Below are positions 1 through 11,180 of a stretch of DNA of 64,000 nucleotides, one piece after another. The stretch's first letter is position 1. Each line of letters begins with the position of its first letter. Source of the stretch: Marsupella aquatica (taxonomy: Eukaryota; Marchantiophyta); contig OZ316892.1 of the NCBI GenBank assembly GCA_973895155.1, positions 12,338,001-12,402,000 on the forward strand. The letters run 5' to 3'. Below the pieces are notes generated by a model that saw nothing but the letters and a program-made list of their open reading frames with translations, did no database searches and was not told the origin of the DNA. Both the position numbers and the translations under genes were made by a program.

Positions 1-1435
1 TTCAATGAGAACCAGAAACCAGGGCCAAGTTCCGAGCGCAACTTCGGATTGTTTCTACCCGACGAGTCTGTTGTTTACAATGTGGGACTTGTCACGCATA
101 ATACCAATACGAGCAGTCCGACTCCACCTCCTCCTCCTGTTGTGAGCACGACTCCCCCTCCTCCTGTTGTGAGCGTGACTCCCCCTCCTCCTCCTGTTGT
201 GAGCATGACTCCCCCTCCTCCTCCTGTTGTGAGCATCACTCCCCCTCCTCCTCCTGTTGTGAGCATCACTCCCCCTCCACCTCCTGTTGTGAGCATGACT
301 CCCCCTCCACCTCCTGTTGTGAGCATGACTCCCCCTCCACCTCCTGTTGTGAGTATTACTCCCCCTCCTCCTTTTGTGAGTACGACTACCCCTCCTCCAC
401 CACCAACTCCCACTTCTACACCACCTGCCAGCCCTTCAACACCAGGAAGCCCCCCACCTCCTTTCACTACTAACATCCCTCCCCCTCCTTTTACAGCTCC
501 TCCACCACCATACCCAGTTCCCCACATCCCACCTACAGCTGGTTCGACTCCATCTCCTCCTGTAGTCTCCACGGCTCCTCCTCCACCAGCAACATCAACT
601 CCTCCACCAGCAACATCAACTCCTCCAGCAACATCATCTCCTCCACCAGCATCATCATCCCCTCCGCCGCCCTCAACGTCGACTACCCCTCCTCCACCTT
701 CGTTCTTCAATCCACCACCCGGCGCTAGCTCTCCTCCACCTGCAAGTGGGACACCTCCTTTTTTTGCAAGCCCACCACCACCCCCTTCTGCCACTTCAAC
801 TCCTCCTCCAGCCACAATACCTCCACCGTCAGCTTCTCCCCCACCGCCTGTGACTCCGGTCACAGGGTCTCCACCACCACCAGCTCCACCAGCTCCAGCT
901 GCTCTCTCTCCTCCACCCCCAACGCCACCGGCACCCACCGTGCCCGCTCCTGTTACTGGAGCTCCTCTGGGTACTCCACCAGCTCCACCTGGTACCGCAA
1001 GCGGCCCCAACACTTGGTGTGTAGCGAAGCCCGGGTCTGCAATGGCTGACTTAGCCAATGCTCTCAATTACGCCTGTGGCACCGGAGGTGCTGATTGTTC
1101 TCAAATCCAGCCCGCAGGGTCCTGCTTCAATCCCAACACGCTCTTCTCGCATGCGTCGTATGCCTTCGACAGCTACTATGCCAAAAATGGTCGAAATTAC
1201 TGGAACTGCTTCTTTGGCAATTCGTCTCTCATCAGCATCACAAATCCAAGTAAGCCTCTTATGTTCCCATGCCACTTTCTTTGTGTTCAAAGCTCGGAAT
1301 GTGGTGCACTTCACCCTGAATCAGCTGAATTTTTTGACTTCCATTTTTTCCGAAATTGGTGACTGGGTCTGGTTACTTACAAGAAACGATCATGTTTGTC
1401 CCCCTGCAGGTTATGCTGGGTGTGCCTACCCGTAG
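1..1435 (+). CDS. GH17 endo-1,3-beta-glucanase-like protein with proline-rich linker and C-terminal X8 domain, 3' part
   Basis: The reading frame is open from base 1, so the start lies upstream of the window. The exons seen are 1-1249 and 1410-1435; the intron is phase 1, with GT at 1250 and AG at 1408-1409. The first residues, FNENQKPGPSSERNFGLF, are the C-terminal signature of glycoside hydrolase family 17 (callose-cleaving endo-1,3-beta-glucanases). A proline-rich, extensin-like linker of about 300 residues follows. The end is an X8/CBM43 callose-binding domain that starts at WCVAKPG and keeps all six expected cysteines; the last one (GCAYP) is supplied by the small final exon. No hydrophobic GPI signal follows the X8 domain. 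In this family such proteins are secreted to the wall or plasmodesmata. Catalytic glutamates and signal peptide are outside the window, so activity cannot be judged. Confidence 0.92.
115..385 (+). repeat. 30-bp in-frame minisatellite coding TPPPPPVVS(M/I)
   Basis: About nine head-to-tail units of 27-30 bp each code for TPPPPPVVS plus M, I, V or T, in frame with the GH17-X8 gene. They give a hydroxyproline-rich, extensin-like spacer. Some units are one proline codon shorter, and the last reads TPPPPFVST. The opposite strand is also open over this tract (Gly/Val-rich), but only as a by-product of the repeat. Confidence 0.9.
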
Positions 1436-2547
1436 AGAGCATTTGTACAAATGAGGCAGCGCGACATTTTGCATCCAGTTGTGAATTCAGTGTAGACAGG
1501 TAGAGATTCAAACGTAGTAGATTAGATTTAGATCTTGCACTAACTTAATAGAGACTCGGGAGTATTACTACCGCAGACCGTCGAGTGGAGGCTTTAGTTA
1601 GTAAATTTTGTGTCACATTGTGCAGCACGAGGCCTGTCGCAGGCAACATTTTTACATAGATCATTTCCTGAGGTTTGGTGTACTGGAAACTGTTGTGAAT
1701 CTAATCTTATCAAAGTTTAGTCAACGAATCCGATCGTAGTCAATGATTTTATTGATAGTTTTCTACCCCCTCTCTCAATGAGCTCTCAACTTGAGTGTCA
1801 ACATCTTGATACCCTGAATGACAAATGCTCAGTTTTATAAAGCGCCTTAAAGAGTTCAATTTAATCGAACCTTTTAGGAGACTGTCAAGTCTAGAAGCTA
1901 GGGATGGTTTGAATGTTCCTCACATATTAGACTAAATCAGGAGAAATGGCTTCGCTGGGTCGTGCAAACTGTGTCCAGGATGACAAATAAATTGAAGCAT
2001 TCAATTGAAAGGAAAACTGCTAATCTAACTAATGCCATGTAATGTAGCGAGTCATAAATTCGATCTTTTGTAGTTGAATAGAAGGTGTCCATAGACTTTG
2101 AGGCTGTCAAGATTGTAATTCAGACCAGAGTAGATACAAGCAATGCAACTAGGTGTTCAGTATTTGCTCGGCACGCTTTATACAGCATGGACGTACGTAT
2201 ATATGACGTATCGCAGCCCTGCACATTCAGAATTGATTTCTGGCAGTAGCTTTTCAACTTGCTCATTCAGATTACTCACAAATTCAGCGAGGTCTTTGTG
2301 TGCAGCTACGGACTCTGGTTCGCCCAGGCGGTGTATGCTTAATTCCTCGTACGATGAATACATCTGAGAAATACATTACTGGGCAAATTTTTCTTAAGCC
2401 AAACTTTGATCTGTTTTCAACTATAATTGCAACATTGAATTCTAGAAATCGTATTAAATGTTCAGCTTTGGTGGCCCGCTTCGCTTTCGCTAGCTTTACT
2501 ACAACTCCAGATGTCCAGAACTTCTTTGTTCCAAAATCGTGAGACAC

Positions 2548-2612
2548 CTGGCTTGCAATTGAATGATATGTGCTTTCTGGCTTGCAATTGAATGATGTGC
2601 TTTCTGGCTTGC
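2548..2612 (+). repeat. 27-29-bp tandem repeat, 2.3 copies
   Basis: CTGGCTTGCAATTGAATGA begins at 2548 and again at 2577, and a partial third copy begins at 2604. Each is followed by a variant of TATGTGCTTT. No coding meaning is apparent. Confidence 0.85.
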
Positions 2613-2656
2613 AACGGTCCTTGAATGCAATGGTCCTCCTAGCTGACCCGAAAGCT

Positions 2657-2776
2657 ACTAATGAAGGTAGGCAAGAAGAAACTGAGAATAAACTGGGTGT
2701 ACCTTGAAAGATTCATCGGTATCACTAACGAAGGTAAGCAAGAAGAAACTGGGTAAACCTTGGAAGATTCATCGCA
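2657..2776 (+). repeat. Imperfect direct repeat of about 60 bp
   Basis: ACTAATGAAGGTAGGCAAG at 2657 recurs as ACTAACGAAGGTAAGCAAG at 2724. The following GAAGAAACTG, ACCTTG(A/G)AAG and ATTCATCG are shared. The second unit lacks about 11 bp of the first. Confidence 0.8.
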
Positions 2777-3931
2777 TCATGGTTCCGTTAACTTTGAAAA
2801 CAGGCAGTTCCATTCTTCAGCTTGCTTCCTCGCACCTTTATCTCTTCGTAAGGTTGAGTAAACTTGCCAAATTCCGGCCCTTTCATTCGAAAACTTGGCT
2901 GTCACAAAGTTTTATCTCTACTTTCCACGAAAGTGTCGTTGTCTTTCACGCAACTTCTGTTCACTCTTTAAGAATTTCTGAAAAGCCTTTCCCACAAAAT
3001 CTTGTCATCACTGAAAACTCCCTGATCTCCGTGAAAAATAGACCTACAGTAAATTGTCTCCACTGTAATGACTTGCACATTAGTCTGGCAAAGTCATTCG
3101 CAGGTCATATCATCAGAGAATTGCATTATGCAAACCCTTTCACAATTAATATAACTACACCAGTGCGCTGCTGCTAAATCCGATAGATACGTATCATCCA
3201 GCGGCCAAAAGTACAATGAGGTGACCTGTTCATTACAATGTTACCCGTATACAGCTTCCGACCTCTGCATAGATGCCCTGGTTAGACGTTCGTCGCCTGG
3301 TACTTGGAGTGAGCGTTCCTCATTTCCAAAGGGGTCCTATTTTCCCAAAGAACCTCGATCTTTACTAGCAAGCGAGCAAGCAAAGTCCAGCATCATGAGT
3401 CCTCTCAGTCATCTGTCATTTAATTCTAACATCCCAGTCTCACAAGGCACTAAGTGCAGGATCACAAGGCACCATCATTGGAGTAGACGTTCACAATGAT
3501 TCCAATGCACGTTCGAATGAGATAGTCGTCGGAGTAGTCCTGTCGTTGTCGGAAAATATACTTGAAAGGCAACGCTCGTTGGTGGAGAACCATGCAGAGT
3601 CCCCTTTTGAAGGCCTACATATGAACTGACATATGGCAGGTCTCCCAGTCTAGTTCGCTTTGTGGGGGCACTGACCAAACGGACGATGGTGAAGTGCAAA
3701 GTTCCTGAAAACTGAGATCTCCATCATGAAAACTGGATCACTCCAGCACTTTGTTGCTCCCCACATTTGCTAGTCCCGACGTGAAACGAAATCCCCGACA
3801 GTCGTGAAACAAACCGGATTTTGCTATCTGACGAACGTGCCCCAAAGCAACGTCTGTGATGACTCTTCTCACATGAAGTACGTGCACGCAGTTCAACCAA
3901 AGTTCAGCACATCTGCAGGAGCCCCGTCCCT

Positions 3932-5866
3932 TCAAATTAGGCCCCGTCTGCGCTTGTAATCGTTTACAGTAAGAGTCAAGGTGTGGCGCCGTCCATCACT
4001 GTTATCAACTTGAGCCCCCCAACTAGCTTCTAAACTTTGTTTGCGAGCCATATATGCGACATGAGCACCCTGACTAGAGGTGCCACCCATTTGCTTGAAA
4101 GGAGCCAAAGAAATATGCAAATCAAAGTCATGCAGGGCAAATAGCTTGGTCGCCCCATCGACTGGGATCACTCTGACTCCCATACTCTTCTGGGATGAAG
4201 GAGCTGCAGGTTCTACTCCAGCAACGGCATACTTTTCTTCCAACTCTTTCTCTACTTTTGGAGCATCTGTTTTGTAATAGTTCTGAGACCTCGTCCAGCG
4301 GCGCGAGAAAGGATCGTAACCTGCTTCTCCTGCCTTAGCATCAGTATTCGCCGGTTTTACATCCGAAGCATTCTTGAAATTCTCAAACCTGTTGCGCCGA
4401 TTCATTTCAGCTAACGCTAAAGCCTTTGCGTCCTTGCTTTTGTTGATCTGAACTGAGAACTCTTCCAATTCCCTCAACCTAGCTTGAAGCCGCTCTACCT
4501 CCCCTTGGTCGCCTTTCGATTCTGCTACTCCTAAGTCTTTAGTGATCCTATCTTTCTCCAGAGCAATGTTTGATGGACGAGTCGTTGCCAACTTCTTTTC
4601 CTGCAACATCTGCTTCACGGTAGCTGCATTGTAAACGAAGGAATTGACTTTTGCAAGAGCTTCTCTCTTCTTGTTAACGCCAGCTTTGCTAAGCTTCCTC
4701 CCTTCGCACCTATCAACCTCCCTAAACATTTCCTCGACTTCTTTCGACGTCGGAGCCTGGTCAGAAGCTCTTACCATCTGCCACCGTGCAGCAGAATTAT
4801 CGTCTCCCCATACACAGTTCAAGTACTTGTAGGTGTGCCGATTCTCGAAGGTATACTGCTTAGAAGCGTCCCTCGCATCCACATTCTTTACCAGGCAAAC
4901 TCTGTAGATACTCTGCCCGGAATTAGAGACGCCAATCCCAATCCTTACATAGCAGCCCACAACAACTTCTTCGAAGAAAGGCTCCATGAACCACTTGGCC
5001 AGCTTGGAGCGGCGTATAGTAATGCTCTTTATATCCTCCACACCTGCCTCTTCTTCCTTTTTCATTCGATCGTCGTCATCGGACGCTTCCCTATCGCTGC
5101 GGTCATCCTCTCTGCTACTCTCTTCATCGTCATCACTCTCAAACTCAGACTCACTGTAACTTCTTTTGCGGGTACTCCTCGTCGAAACCTGTCGCTCTCT
5201 TTCCCTTGCAGCAGAAGCACCGGCATCACGATATTTCCTCTGAAGGTCAGGGTCTTGGGATTTCATCCTCCTTGCCACAAGCTCATTCAGAGCGTTGTCC
5301 TTGGCAGTGCGAGGGGTTTCGCGAGGCTCTCTGACGGAGGATCGCATTCGGGAAGATGGGGGTCCAACATCCCTCTCCCTTGGCTGTGAAGTCTTCACCT
5401 GCATTTGCTTATGGCGCAGGCCAGCTTTAACCCTCATCTTGTAATTATCTCTAGCCTCAGCACGATCGTGTAAAATCATCTCCCGGTCAAGCTCTGTCAT
5501 GGCTGCCATCCGGAGTCTGTCCGCCTCAGATTTGTATAAATCACTACCAAACGAAAGCTCACTTTCGTAGCCATCTTGGTCCCCTTCTTCGCCATCCTTG
5601 TCCGAAGACTCCAACCTTTTTTTGAGTGGCATTTTCGACCCATCTGCTTTCCGATTTCCCCCTCTCTCGTAATCATCATCGTCGTCGAAGTCATCGTAGT
5701 CATTCTCCGACTTTGAGTCACTCTGATCGTCAGAGCTGTCATCCTGAATCGGGCCGCGGCGTTTGACTGGTGTCCGCCTCGAGGAACCAGCCTTTTCGGC
5801 CTCGTGAGTGCCCTTCGGCCGACCCGCTGCCTCTAGCAGCATATCATCAAGCGCCTCGTCCGCCAT
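3932..5866 (-). CDS. VIP5: RTF1-family Paf1-complex subunit (VIP5-like), single exon, 644 aa
   Basis: This intact intronless frame starts at ATG 5866 and stops at 3932. The opening residues MADEALDDMLLEAAGR match plant VIP5. The order of parts is: an acidic, Ser/Asp-rich N-terminus (about residues 40-110), the region corresponding to the histone-modification domain (about 105-150, with TELDREMILHDRAEARD), a basic/acidic linker with SYSESEFESDDDEE, the Plus3 domain from about 277 to 400 (SITIRRSKLAKWFMEPFFEE, then GCYVRIGIG and YKYLNCVWG), and a coiled coil near 400-480. The known role of the family is as a Paf1C subunit that links RNA polymerase II elongation to histone H2B ubiquitination and H3K4 methylation; in Arabidopsis it keeps FLC-clade genes active. 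The start is well supported because the conserved N-terminus begins exactly there. It is nuclear, with no intron or break. Confidence 0.95.
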   Translation of the reverse strand: MADEALDDMLLEAAGRPKGTHEAEKAGSSRRTPVKRRGPIQDDSSDDQSDSKSENDYDDFDDDDDYERGGNRKADGSKMPLKKRLESSDKDGEEGDQDGYESELSFGSDLYKSEADRLRMAAMTELDREMILHDRAEARDNYKMRVKAGLRHKQMQVKTSQPRERDVGPPSSRMRSSVREPRETPRTAKDNALNELVARRMKSQDPDLQRKYRDAGASAARERERQVSTRSTRKRSYSESEFESDDDEESSREDDRSDREASDDDDRMKKEEEAGVEDIKSITIRRSKLAKWFMEPFFEEVVVGCYVRIGIGVSNSGQSIYRVCLVKNVDARDASKQYTFENRHTYKYLNCVWGDDNSAARWQMVRASDQAPTSKEVEEMFREVDRCEGRKLSKAGVNKKREALAKVNSFVYNAATVKQMLQEKKLATTRPSNIALEKDRITKDLGVAESKGDQGEVERLQARLRELEEFSVQINKSKDAKALALAEMNRRNRFENFKNASDVKPANTDAKAGEAGYDPFSRRWTRSQNYYKTDAPKVEKELEEKYAVAGVEPAAPSSQKSMGVRVIPVDGATKLFALHDFDLHISLAPFKQMGGTSSQGAHVAYMARKQSLEASWGAQVDNSDGRRHTLTLTVNDYKRRRGLI

Positions 5867-7171
5867 GGATACGTGAGTGTCAAAAACTCAGAGAAGCCCT
5901 GAATACCCTCACGAGAACACCAAATAACAGCTTCGTTGGGTGTAGCTTACTACCAATAGAAAAAGAAACCCCCCACCAGGTAGAACATAAAACGCTCGGC
6001 CGCTGGCGAGCTCACATCATTGAAGAAGGGGAGAGGAGAGCTGGCACTGGCACAGGCACAGGTTTCGAAACCTTCACATCGCCGGGCCTGGCCAGACAAG
6101 GCTCCACTTCTAGCAATGCCCTTCTCAGCGAGAATGAATTCTCGCAAATGAAATACTCATAGGAACCAAGCAAGCAAATTCGCATACCTCACCGGTGCTA
6201 CCTCCAACGAACCCTAAGTGATGCGGAACCTAAAAGTCTGAACTTCCTCGATCAAAATCTCTGAAACACTACTGCATCACATCATTTTTCAAAACTTCTG
6301 AAACAAGAGCTCAACAACTGAACAGGGTGGCAGAGGGCAGATCGAAGAGTTTCTCTCAGGACCTCTTCTAAGTTTTGATAGACAAAAGTTTGTGGGCCTT
6401 TCACTCACCAATCACCACCATAGTCTTCACAGGGAAACGAGGACTTCGCTTCCTCCGAGCTTTAAAACGATGGTCCCGACGAAGCTTGATTCGCGGTCAG
6501 GTCAGCACTCATGATCGTCGTGCTGCCTCAATTCCTCAAACGAATTCGTCGACAAATGCACTAGAAGGTGTCTACTGAAAGTGCAAGGCTTCCGGAAGAA
6601 GGCCCAAACTTGCGATAAAGTTCCGGAAGCCCTGATGGACCGGTATGTAGTCTGTGAAGCCTGGATGGACTCGGACAGCTCGGATATACTTTCTCAGAAC
6701 GTCATCATATACTTGGATAATATTTTTTACACTTTAGACTCAGATGTGACTTGTAAGCTGATCGTTTACCACCCATTTCAGCTACATCGTCCAATTTTAG
6801 CCCGGACCCACATGTGGTCTGTGAAGCCTCAATCTACTAGAAAAGCTTGGATGAATTTTCTCAAAACATCAAAATAATATATGTTACACTTTAGACTCAA
6901 ATGTGACCTATAAACTGATATTCTAGGGTTCAATTTCAAACCTTAACTCTTTGTTTAGAGTCTGTTTCCTTCAATGCCGAGTGGTTTGTTCGGGGTAACT
7001 GTTAGTCTTGGTTATTTATTTAGTTTTGTCTTTATAAGTTTTGTTTTTATCTAGAGCTACCATCTATAGTCTTCACTCTAGAAATCTAGACCCCAACTTT
7101 AATTTTTTATTGCACTTTATAAATAAAATCTATGAACAAGTAGATTTTAGCTACTAGAAATGATTTGAATT
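5867..7171. other. 5' flank of VIP5 and degenerate intergenic DNA
   Basis: VIP5 is transcribed leftwards from here, so its 5' UTR and promoter must lie just right of 5866. No clear TATA box was found. Reading frames in 5770-6162 and 6375-6877 are short and resemble nothing known. Confidence 0.5.
6644..6925 (+). repeat. Diverged direct repeat, offset about 166 bp
   Basis: The order GTCTGTGAAGCC, then CTTGGAT(A/G)A, then TTACACTTTAGACTCA(G/A)ATGTGAC, then a variant of TGTAAGCTGAT occurs from 6644 and again from 6810. Copies are clearly related but diverged and coding-neutral. Confidence 0.75.
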
Positions 7172-7412
7172 AGACCAGTTGGCTAGGGGATTTGCTTGGA
7201 ACTGAGAGGTCCCAGGTTCAATCCCCCCTCCACACACTCTGGAGGGTATATGTGTGTGGGTTAGATGGGTTTTGTGGGTAGTGGATTGGAATTCTAATTA
7301 TTTGTTCGGCCCCTGGTCGTCCACTTTGTGGCCCTGATTTAATCCTCTCTCCTTCTTGGTGCAGGTCCTTGTCGGATCTGTTGGGGCTCACCCTGGTCTG
7401 GGTTCCCTACAG
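7172..7412 (+). mobile_element. tRNA-derived SINE candidate, with head
   Basis: The head carries a plausible RNA polymerase III A box (TTGGCTAGGGG, 7179-7189) and a very good B box (GGTTCAATCCC, 7215-7225) at tRNA-like spacing. Downstream, from about 7290 to 7412, comes a body that recurs at 20447-20578: CCACTTTGTGGCCCTG, then ATCCTCTCTCC, then GGGGCTCACCCT, then GGTTCCCTAC. A tRNA-like head joined to a shared dispersed body is the structure of a SINE. I did not find clean target-site duplications. Confidence 0.6.
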
Positions 7413-7716
7413 AAAAACTGTCACATTGGGATGGGAGGAGTCTAATTGTATTTCCTCCCCATTCCGTTCAAGACAACAAAATTAAAAATGATTTGAATTA
7501 CACTAAAAATGCAATAAGCATTTTGGCCTGGTGGTCAACTCGAGGCTCAGCAAGTCTCAAGTTTTCAGCTTTGGTGTGGCAATTGGCTTTTACAAGATGT
7601 TGAAAGGAGGCAAAGAAGTGTAGGTGGAGCAAGGAAGTTGTGACACAAGTTGTGGGGGGAAGGAAGTATTGTCCAAAAGGGAGTGTTGTGGGAACTCTTT
7701 AGTATATGCTGCATAT

Positions 7717-7775
7717 ATCTACAACTACAATAAAGTATCCCACTTAATTTTGTCATTCGTCCCAATACAAAAAAG
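7717..7775 (+). repeat. Dispersed repeat core, partner at 54204-54262
   Basis: ATCTACAACTACAATA, a block of the form TATCCC(A/G)CT, then TTCGTCCCA and TACAAAA occur in the same order and orientation here and 46.5 kb to the right. It is probably a fragment of a non-autonomous element; its ends are not visible. Confidence 0.6.
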
Positions 7776-8130
7776 CTACTAGGTGGGAAAGATCCATAAC
7801 CATTGTATTCATTTGGCTGTTTTTCCTGACCATTGATGGAGAAAATGGGCACCCCTGGTACATATGTGCTTCCCCACGCTGTCACACATTAGGCTCGTAG
7901 CTACATCATTCTAGTGCTTCACTATTTTAACTTATTCAAATATATAAAAACTAAGTTGAGTTATAGTATCATTTCCAAATTTATTAAAATACAAATTTTG
8001 CATAAGATACTGGAAGTATAAAAATAACTATAAAACTTCCAATGATGTAGAGCATGGGAATTGAAGCGCATAAAAAGTCTCAAACTCTGTGCCCAGGCCA
8101 AGGAGGCGCTGGCCCAAAGGAGATTCTAAG

Positions 8131-8185
8131 TGACGCAGTGGTAGATGAGTCGAGTGGGGTTCTTGAGGTTGTGAGTTCAAATTGG
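8131..8185 (+). mobile_element. Possible second tRNA-like SINE head
   Basis: TGACGCAGTGG (8131-8141) resembles an A box and GAGTTCAAATTGG (8173-8185) a B box, about 40 bp apart. A third, weaker head may sit at 7511-7560 (TGGCCTGGTGG with a poor B box). Unlike the copy at 7172, no repeated body was recognised, so this may be a decayed tRNA relative. Confidence 0.35.
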
Positions 8186-8585
8186 GGCATGAAATAATTT
8201 TTCTTTTCCCTTCAATTAACAGACAAGAAAAGGTGGAAAAGGTGGCAGAGAAAGAAATGAACTTAAAGGGATTCAATTAATTTCTACATTGAAATAATGA
8301 ATGGAATATATATGGGATTTCAAGTATTTGCAGATACGTAGAAAAAAAACAAAGGAAGCCAGCCATCAGAGGCCCAAATTAAAATTCAAATAATCACCAA
8401 AAAAATAGGTTGGGAGACTAATACAGTGATCTATCAATAAGGGGAAGTTGGAAATGCAAAAGATGGTCAACATTGAAAAACCTGAATGCAATGAAAAGTA
8501 ACCTACCAATCTGGGCCATCTAACATGTTCCTTTCTTTGTGGCCACCTACCCCCCAAAAGATGTGGGAGCAGTGAGTGGGAACCT

Positions 8586-8616
8586 CCCCCCCCCCCCCCC
8601 ACACACACACACACAA
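8586..8616 (+). repeat. Poly-C followed by (AC)n microsatellite
   Basis: About 15 C residues run directly into about eight AC units. This compound simple repeat explains the odd open frames across it on both strands. Confidence 0.97.
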
Positions 8617-10222
8617 GAAAAAAGCTTCTTTTAGGAAAAAATCAAAGTCAGTCAGGGCACAAGCACAGACCCCTGCACCCATGGATAAACTTAGCTCAGG
8701 CTGGGCAAGGTGCATAGCAACATCAGATCCCCTCACAGAAAAAAAGAGGATCAGGTGGAGTTCACCAACCCTGAAAGAGAAGAATAAAAGACAGGGTGGG
8801 GTGCGCAATGGAAAATAGTCATGGAGTGATTTTTGGAGGATCCTAGAGCCTGCCAAAAGAGCTCCAAAATTCGACCCCCAAAATCTCATCCTACCCTTGG
8901 CCCTTTCCCTTCCCCTCCCCTCCTTGGCAGCTGTTATCCGCCATCCGCCATCACCTCTTTCTTAGTCATTGTTTCATCTTATGCACAGATCTGTTAGATG
9001 CAAGGGATCAGGTTTGTTGTGCATTTTCACAGGTTCCCACCCTTGTCTTAGTGTCCCTTGTGGAGAATCTGATGGCTAAGGCAAAAGACACCCTTCATCC
9101 AACAGCCACAGCTGATTCCTGCCTCGATATCATTTCATAAATAGGCACCAGGAGAAAAGAGGGGGACCTTATATTAGAGTGTTAGATTCAATAGATGTAA
9201 GAAGGGCTTTTGCAAAGTTATGTGCTAGGTTGGAGTAGAGTGAATATTTATATTAAAAATACTGAAGAGAGCTTTTACTTTGACCACTCAAAAGCACTCT
9301 CCCTTTTCTTTAAAACTTCTTTTTAGATGCATTTTTAAAGTTGTACTCCTGAGGAGAAAGAGGAGGAGACAAGTTACTCTTAGTGACCCTAGTATGCTGT
9401 TTACTAGGGAGTTTGCTCTTTACGGACCCCACTAGAGGTCCCTTCCAAAATTTGAGACTCCACAATGCGCCATGTCATCGAGACGCACTGCAAACAGGTA
9501 TGGATTGGTTTACAAAATAAAATTGCTTCAACATTTGTGTCTGTGGCATGATTTTGGTAAAATTGAGGACCCCATGCCATAAACCTTGATGTAAAAATGT
9601 TTGAAAAATAACCATTTTATTTACCCTAGGTAACAGACTGTTCAATTAGTAGGAGGCCCACCTTCTCTTTTTTTACCCTGAGTAATCGCTGCCCACCCGC
9701 ATTCTGAATTGTGTTTCAATTGAATAATAACTAAATCTCTCTCGGCAAGTTGATCTGATGACAAAGTAATCGTGACAATTTTCTCGACCTTCTGCTGCCA
9801 CGAAGGAAGAAGTGGACACGATTCTATGTTGGATCACTCAGCACTCTTTTCCATGGCGTCATCATTGCAGTTCCTAACTCGGTGATGCCTCTCGCCACTT
9901 TTAGATTGTTCAACGCATGAGGCACGAGTGAACGAAAGAGAAGCAAGCTTAGCAGGGTTCAATAAGGGCCTCGTCTACGTGCAAATGGTGTTGAAGAGCC
10001 TGGGCATGAAAGAAGGACATAGTTATAAGAAGTGTTAGCAGATGATTAAGGGAGTCGATGCGGGACAGTAATGGGAAGGTGGACGTTCAGGAGTTCAAGG
10101 AGTTGATGTCGTCTGAAGCTTTCCGTTAATAGGGGGTCCACGAACTAATTGTCGTTAGCCTATGAGCTTTTTGGCTTTCGGTTTGCTAGGTTTTTCCTTT
10201 ACTTTCTCCCCTTTATTTGGTC
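8617..10222. other. Intergenic DNA with no recognisable gene
   Basis: No frame longer than about 130 codons, no family similarity and no splice-supported exon chain was seen. The sequence is moderately AT-rich and contains stop codons in all frames. Confidence 0.5.
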
Positions 10223-10440
10223 CAGCTTTTAAGTACATTGCCACTAAAGTTGTTTGAATTTACAATACTGCCACTATTTTTTTATATTCACAAAAAAGCC
10301 ACAGTTTCCCTATATAGTTCCCCTGGTTACCTTGGTAAAATTGTCATCCATATACAAAACCTTGACATTGTTATAAATACAAAACAGAGTGACAATATTG
10401 TCAATTAGAAAATCTTTAGTGACAAAGTATTTTAAAGCTG
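10223..10440 (+). mobile_element. MITE with long imperfect terminal inverted repeats, copy 1
   Basis: The left end, CAGCTTTTAAGTACATTGCC, is matched inversely by the right end, GACAAAGTATTTTAAAGCTG. Inside the ends, GCCACTAAAG and ACAATACTGCCACT on the left pair imperfectly with CTTTAGTGAC and AGTGACAATATTGT on the right. The ends are thus about 50 bp of diverged inverted repeat around a unique centre with CCCCTGGTTACCTTGGT. The element is 218 bp and non-coding. A second copy in the opposite orientation is at 63795-63993. Confidence 0.75.
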
Positions 10441-10548
10441 TTATTTGGTCTCTAGCCTTGTGGATCTTATCTTCTTGTTTGGTAACTTGATGCCCTTCGT
10501 GGTTTTCCCATTTTATTTTTTAGGAGCATTCTGGGAGCATAGTGCCCT

Positions 10549-10864
10549 GGTCAGTATTTGGATCACCTCTTTAGTAGGATTCTCCTTTAATTTTACAAAA
10601 GTCAGAAAAAAATGAAATCTGTTGGGCCTTTAAGTGTAGTAAGGTCCTATATTATGGGCAATAATTGCCCCTCAAAACTCGGGTTGAATCTCTCATTTTG
10701 AGGGGTGGTCAATATTTGGATCACTTCTTTAGGAGGATTCTCCTCTAATTTTACAAAAGTCAGAAAAATGAAATCTGTTGGGCCTTTAAGTGTAGTAAGG
10801 TCCTATACTATGGGCAATAATTGCCCCTCAAAACTTGAGTTGAATCTCTCATTTTGGGGGGCGT
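10549..10864 (+). repeat. Tandem duplication, 158-bp unit, two copies
   Basis: The unit starting GGTCAGTATTTGGATCAC at 10549 is repeated at 10707 as GGTCAATATTTGGATCAC. It continues nearly identical through TTTTACAAAAGTCAGAAA, CTGTTGGGCC and TGAATCTCTCATTTT. The few differences suggest a fairly recent event. No coding potential. Confidence 0.92.
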
Positions 10865-11180
10865 GATATCCCACAATGCCATCTATACAGGACTTTACAA
10901 TATACATTATCTACCTAACTAAACATTTGTGATACAAATTAAGTTACTCTCAGGGCCTAGAATCTAGAGGCTTCACTCTAGATTGCCGCCCTGGGGGCAT
11001 ATTGACAGTTAGCGTGTGGGAGGAAAACAGGAATTGGGGGCAAGTCACTGAGTGGTCCAAAACATTTGACTTGAATAGGTGAGTGTGAATCTATTTTCCC
11101 ACAAACTTGTTGGCTCTCACCTTTGTTTATGTTGAAAGAATGAGCAGGTTTGCTAGTCTAACTAAACAATCCATCGACAG

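Larger units (their letters stand above)
1436..3931. other. Convergent intergenic region between the GH17-X8 gene and VIP5
   Basis: About 2.5 kb lie between two stop codons on opposite strands, so both 3' UTRs must fall here. The longest open stretch, 2704-3177 (+, 157 codons), starts inside a local repeat, resembles no family I know and is probably chance. Apart from the two small repeats listed separately, I see no gene. Confidence 0.6.

Noticed and set aside
75-1067. 330-codon minus-strand frame, Gly/Val/Thr-rich
   Set aside because: It is the mirror of the CCT/CCA-rich proline tract of the GH17-X8 gene, with no family similarity.
7172-7260. Functional tRNA gene
   Set aside because: A and B boxes are present, but I cannot fold the stretch into a full acceptor and anticodon stem, and a dispersed body is attached, so SINE fits better.
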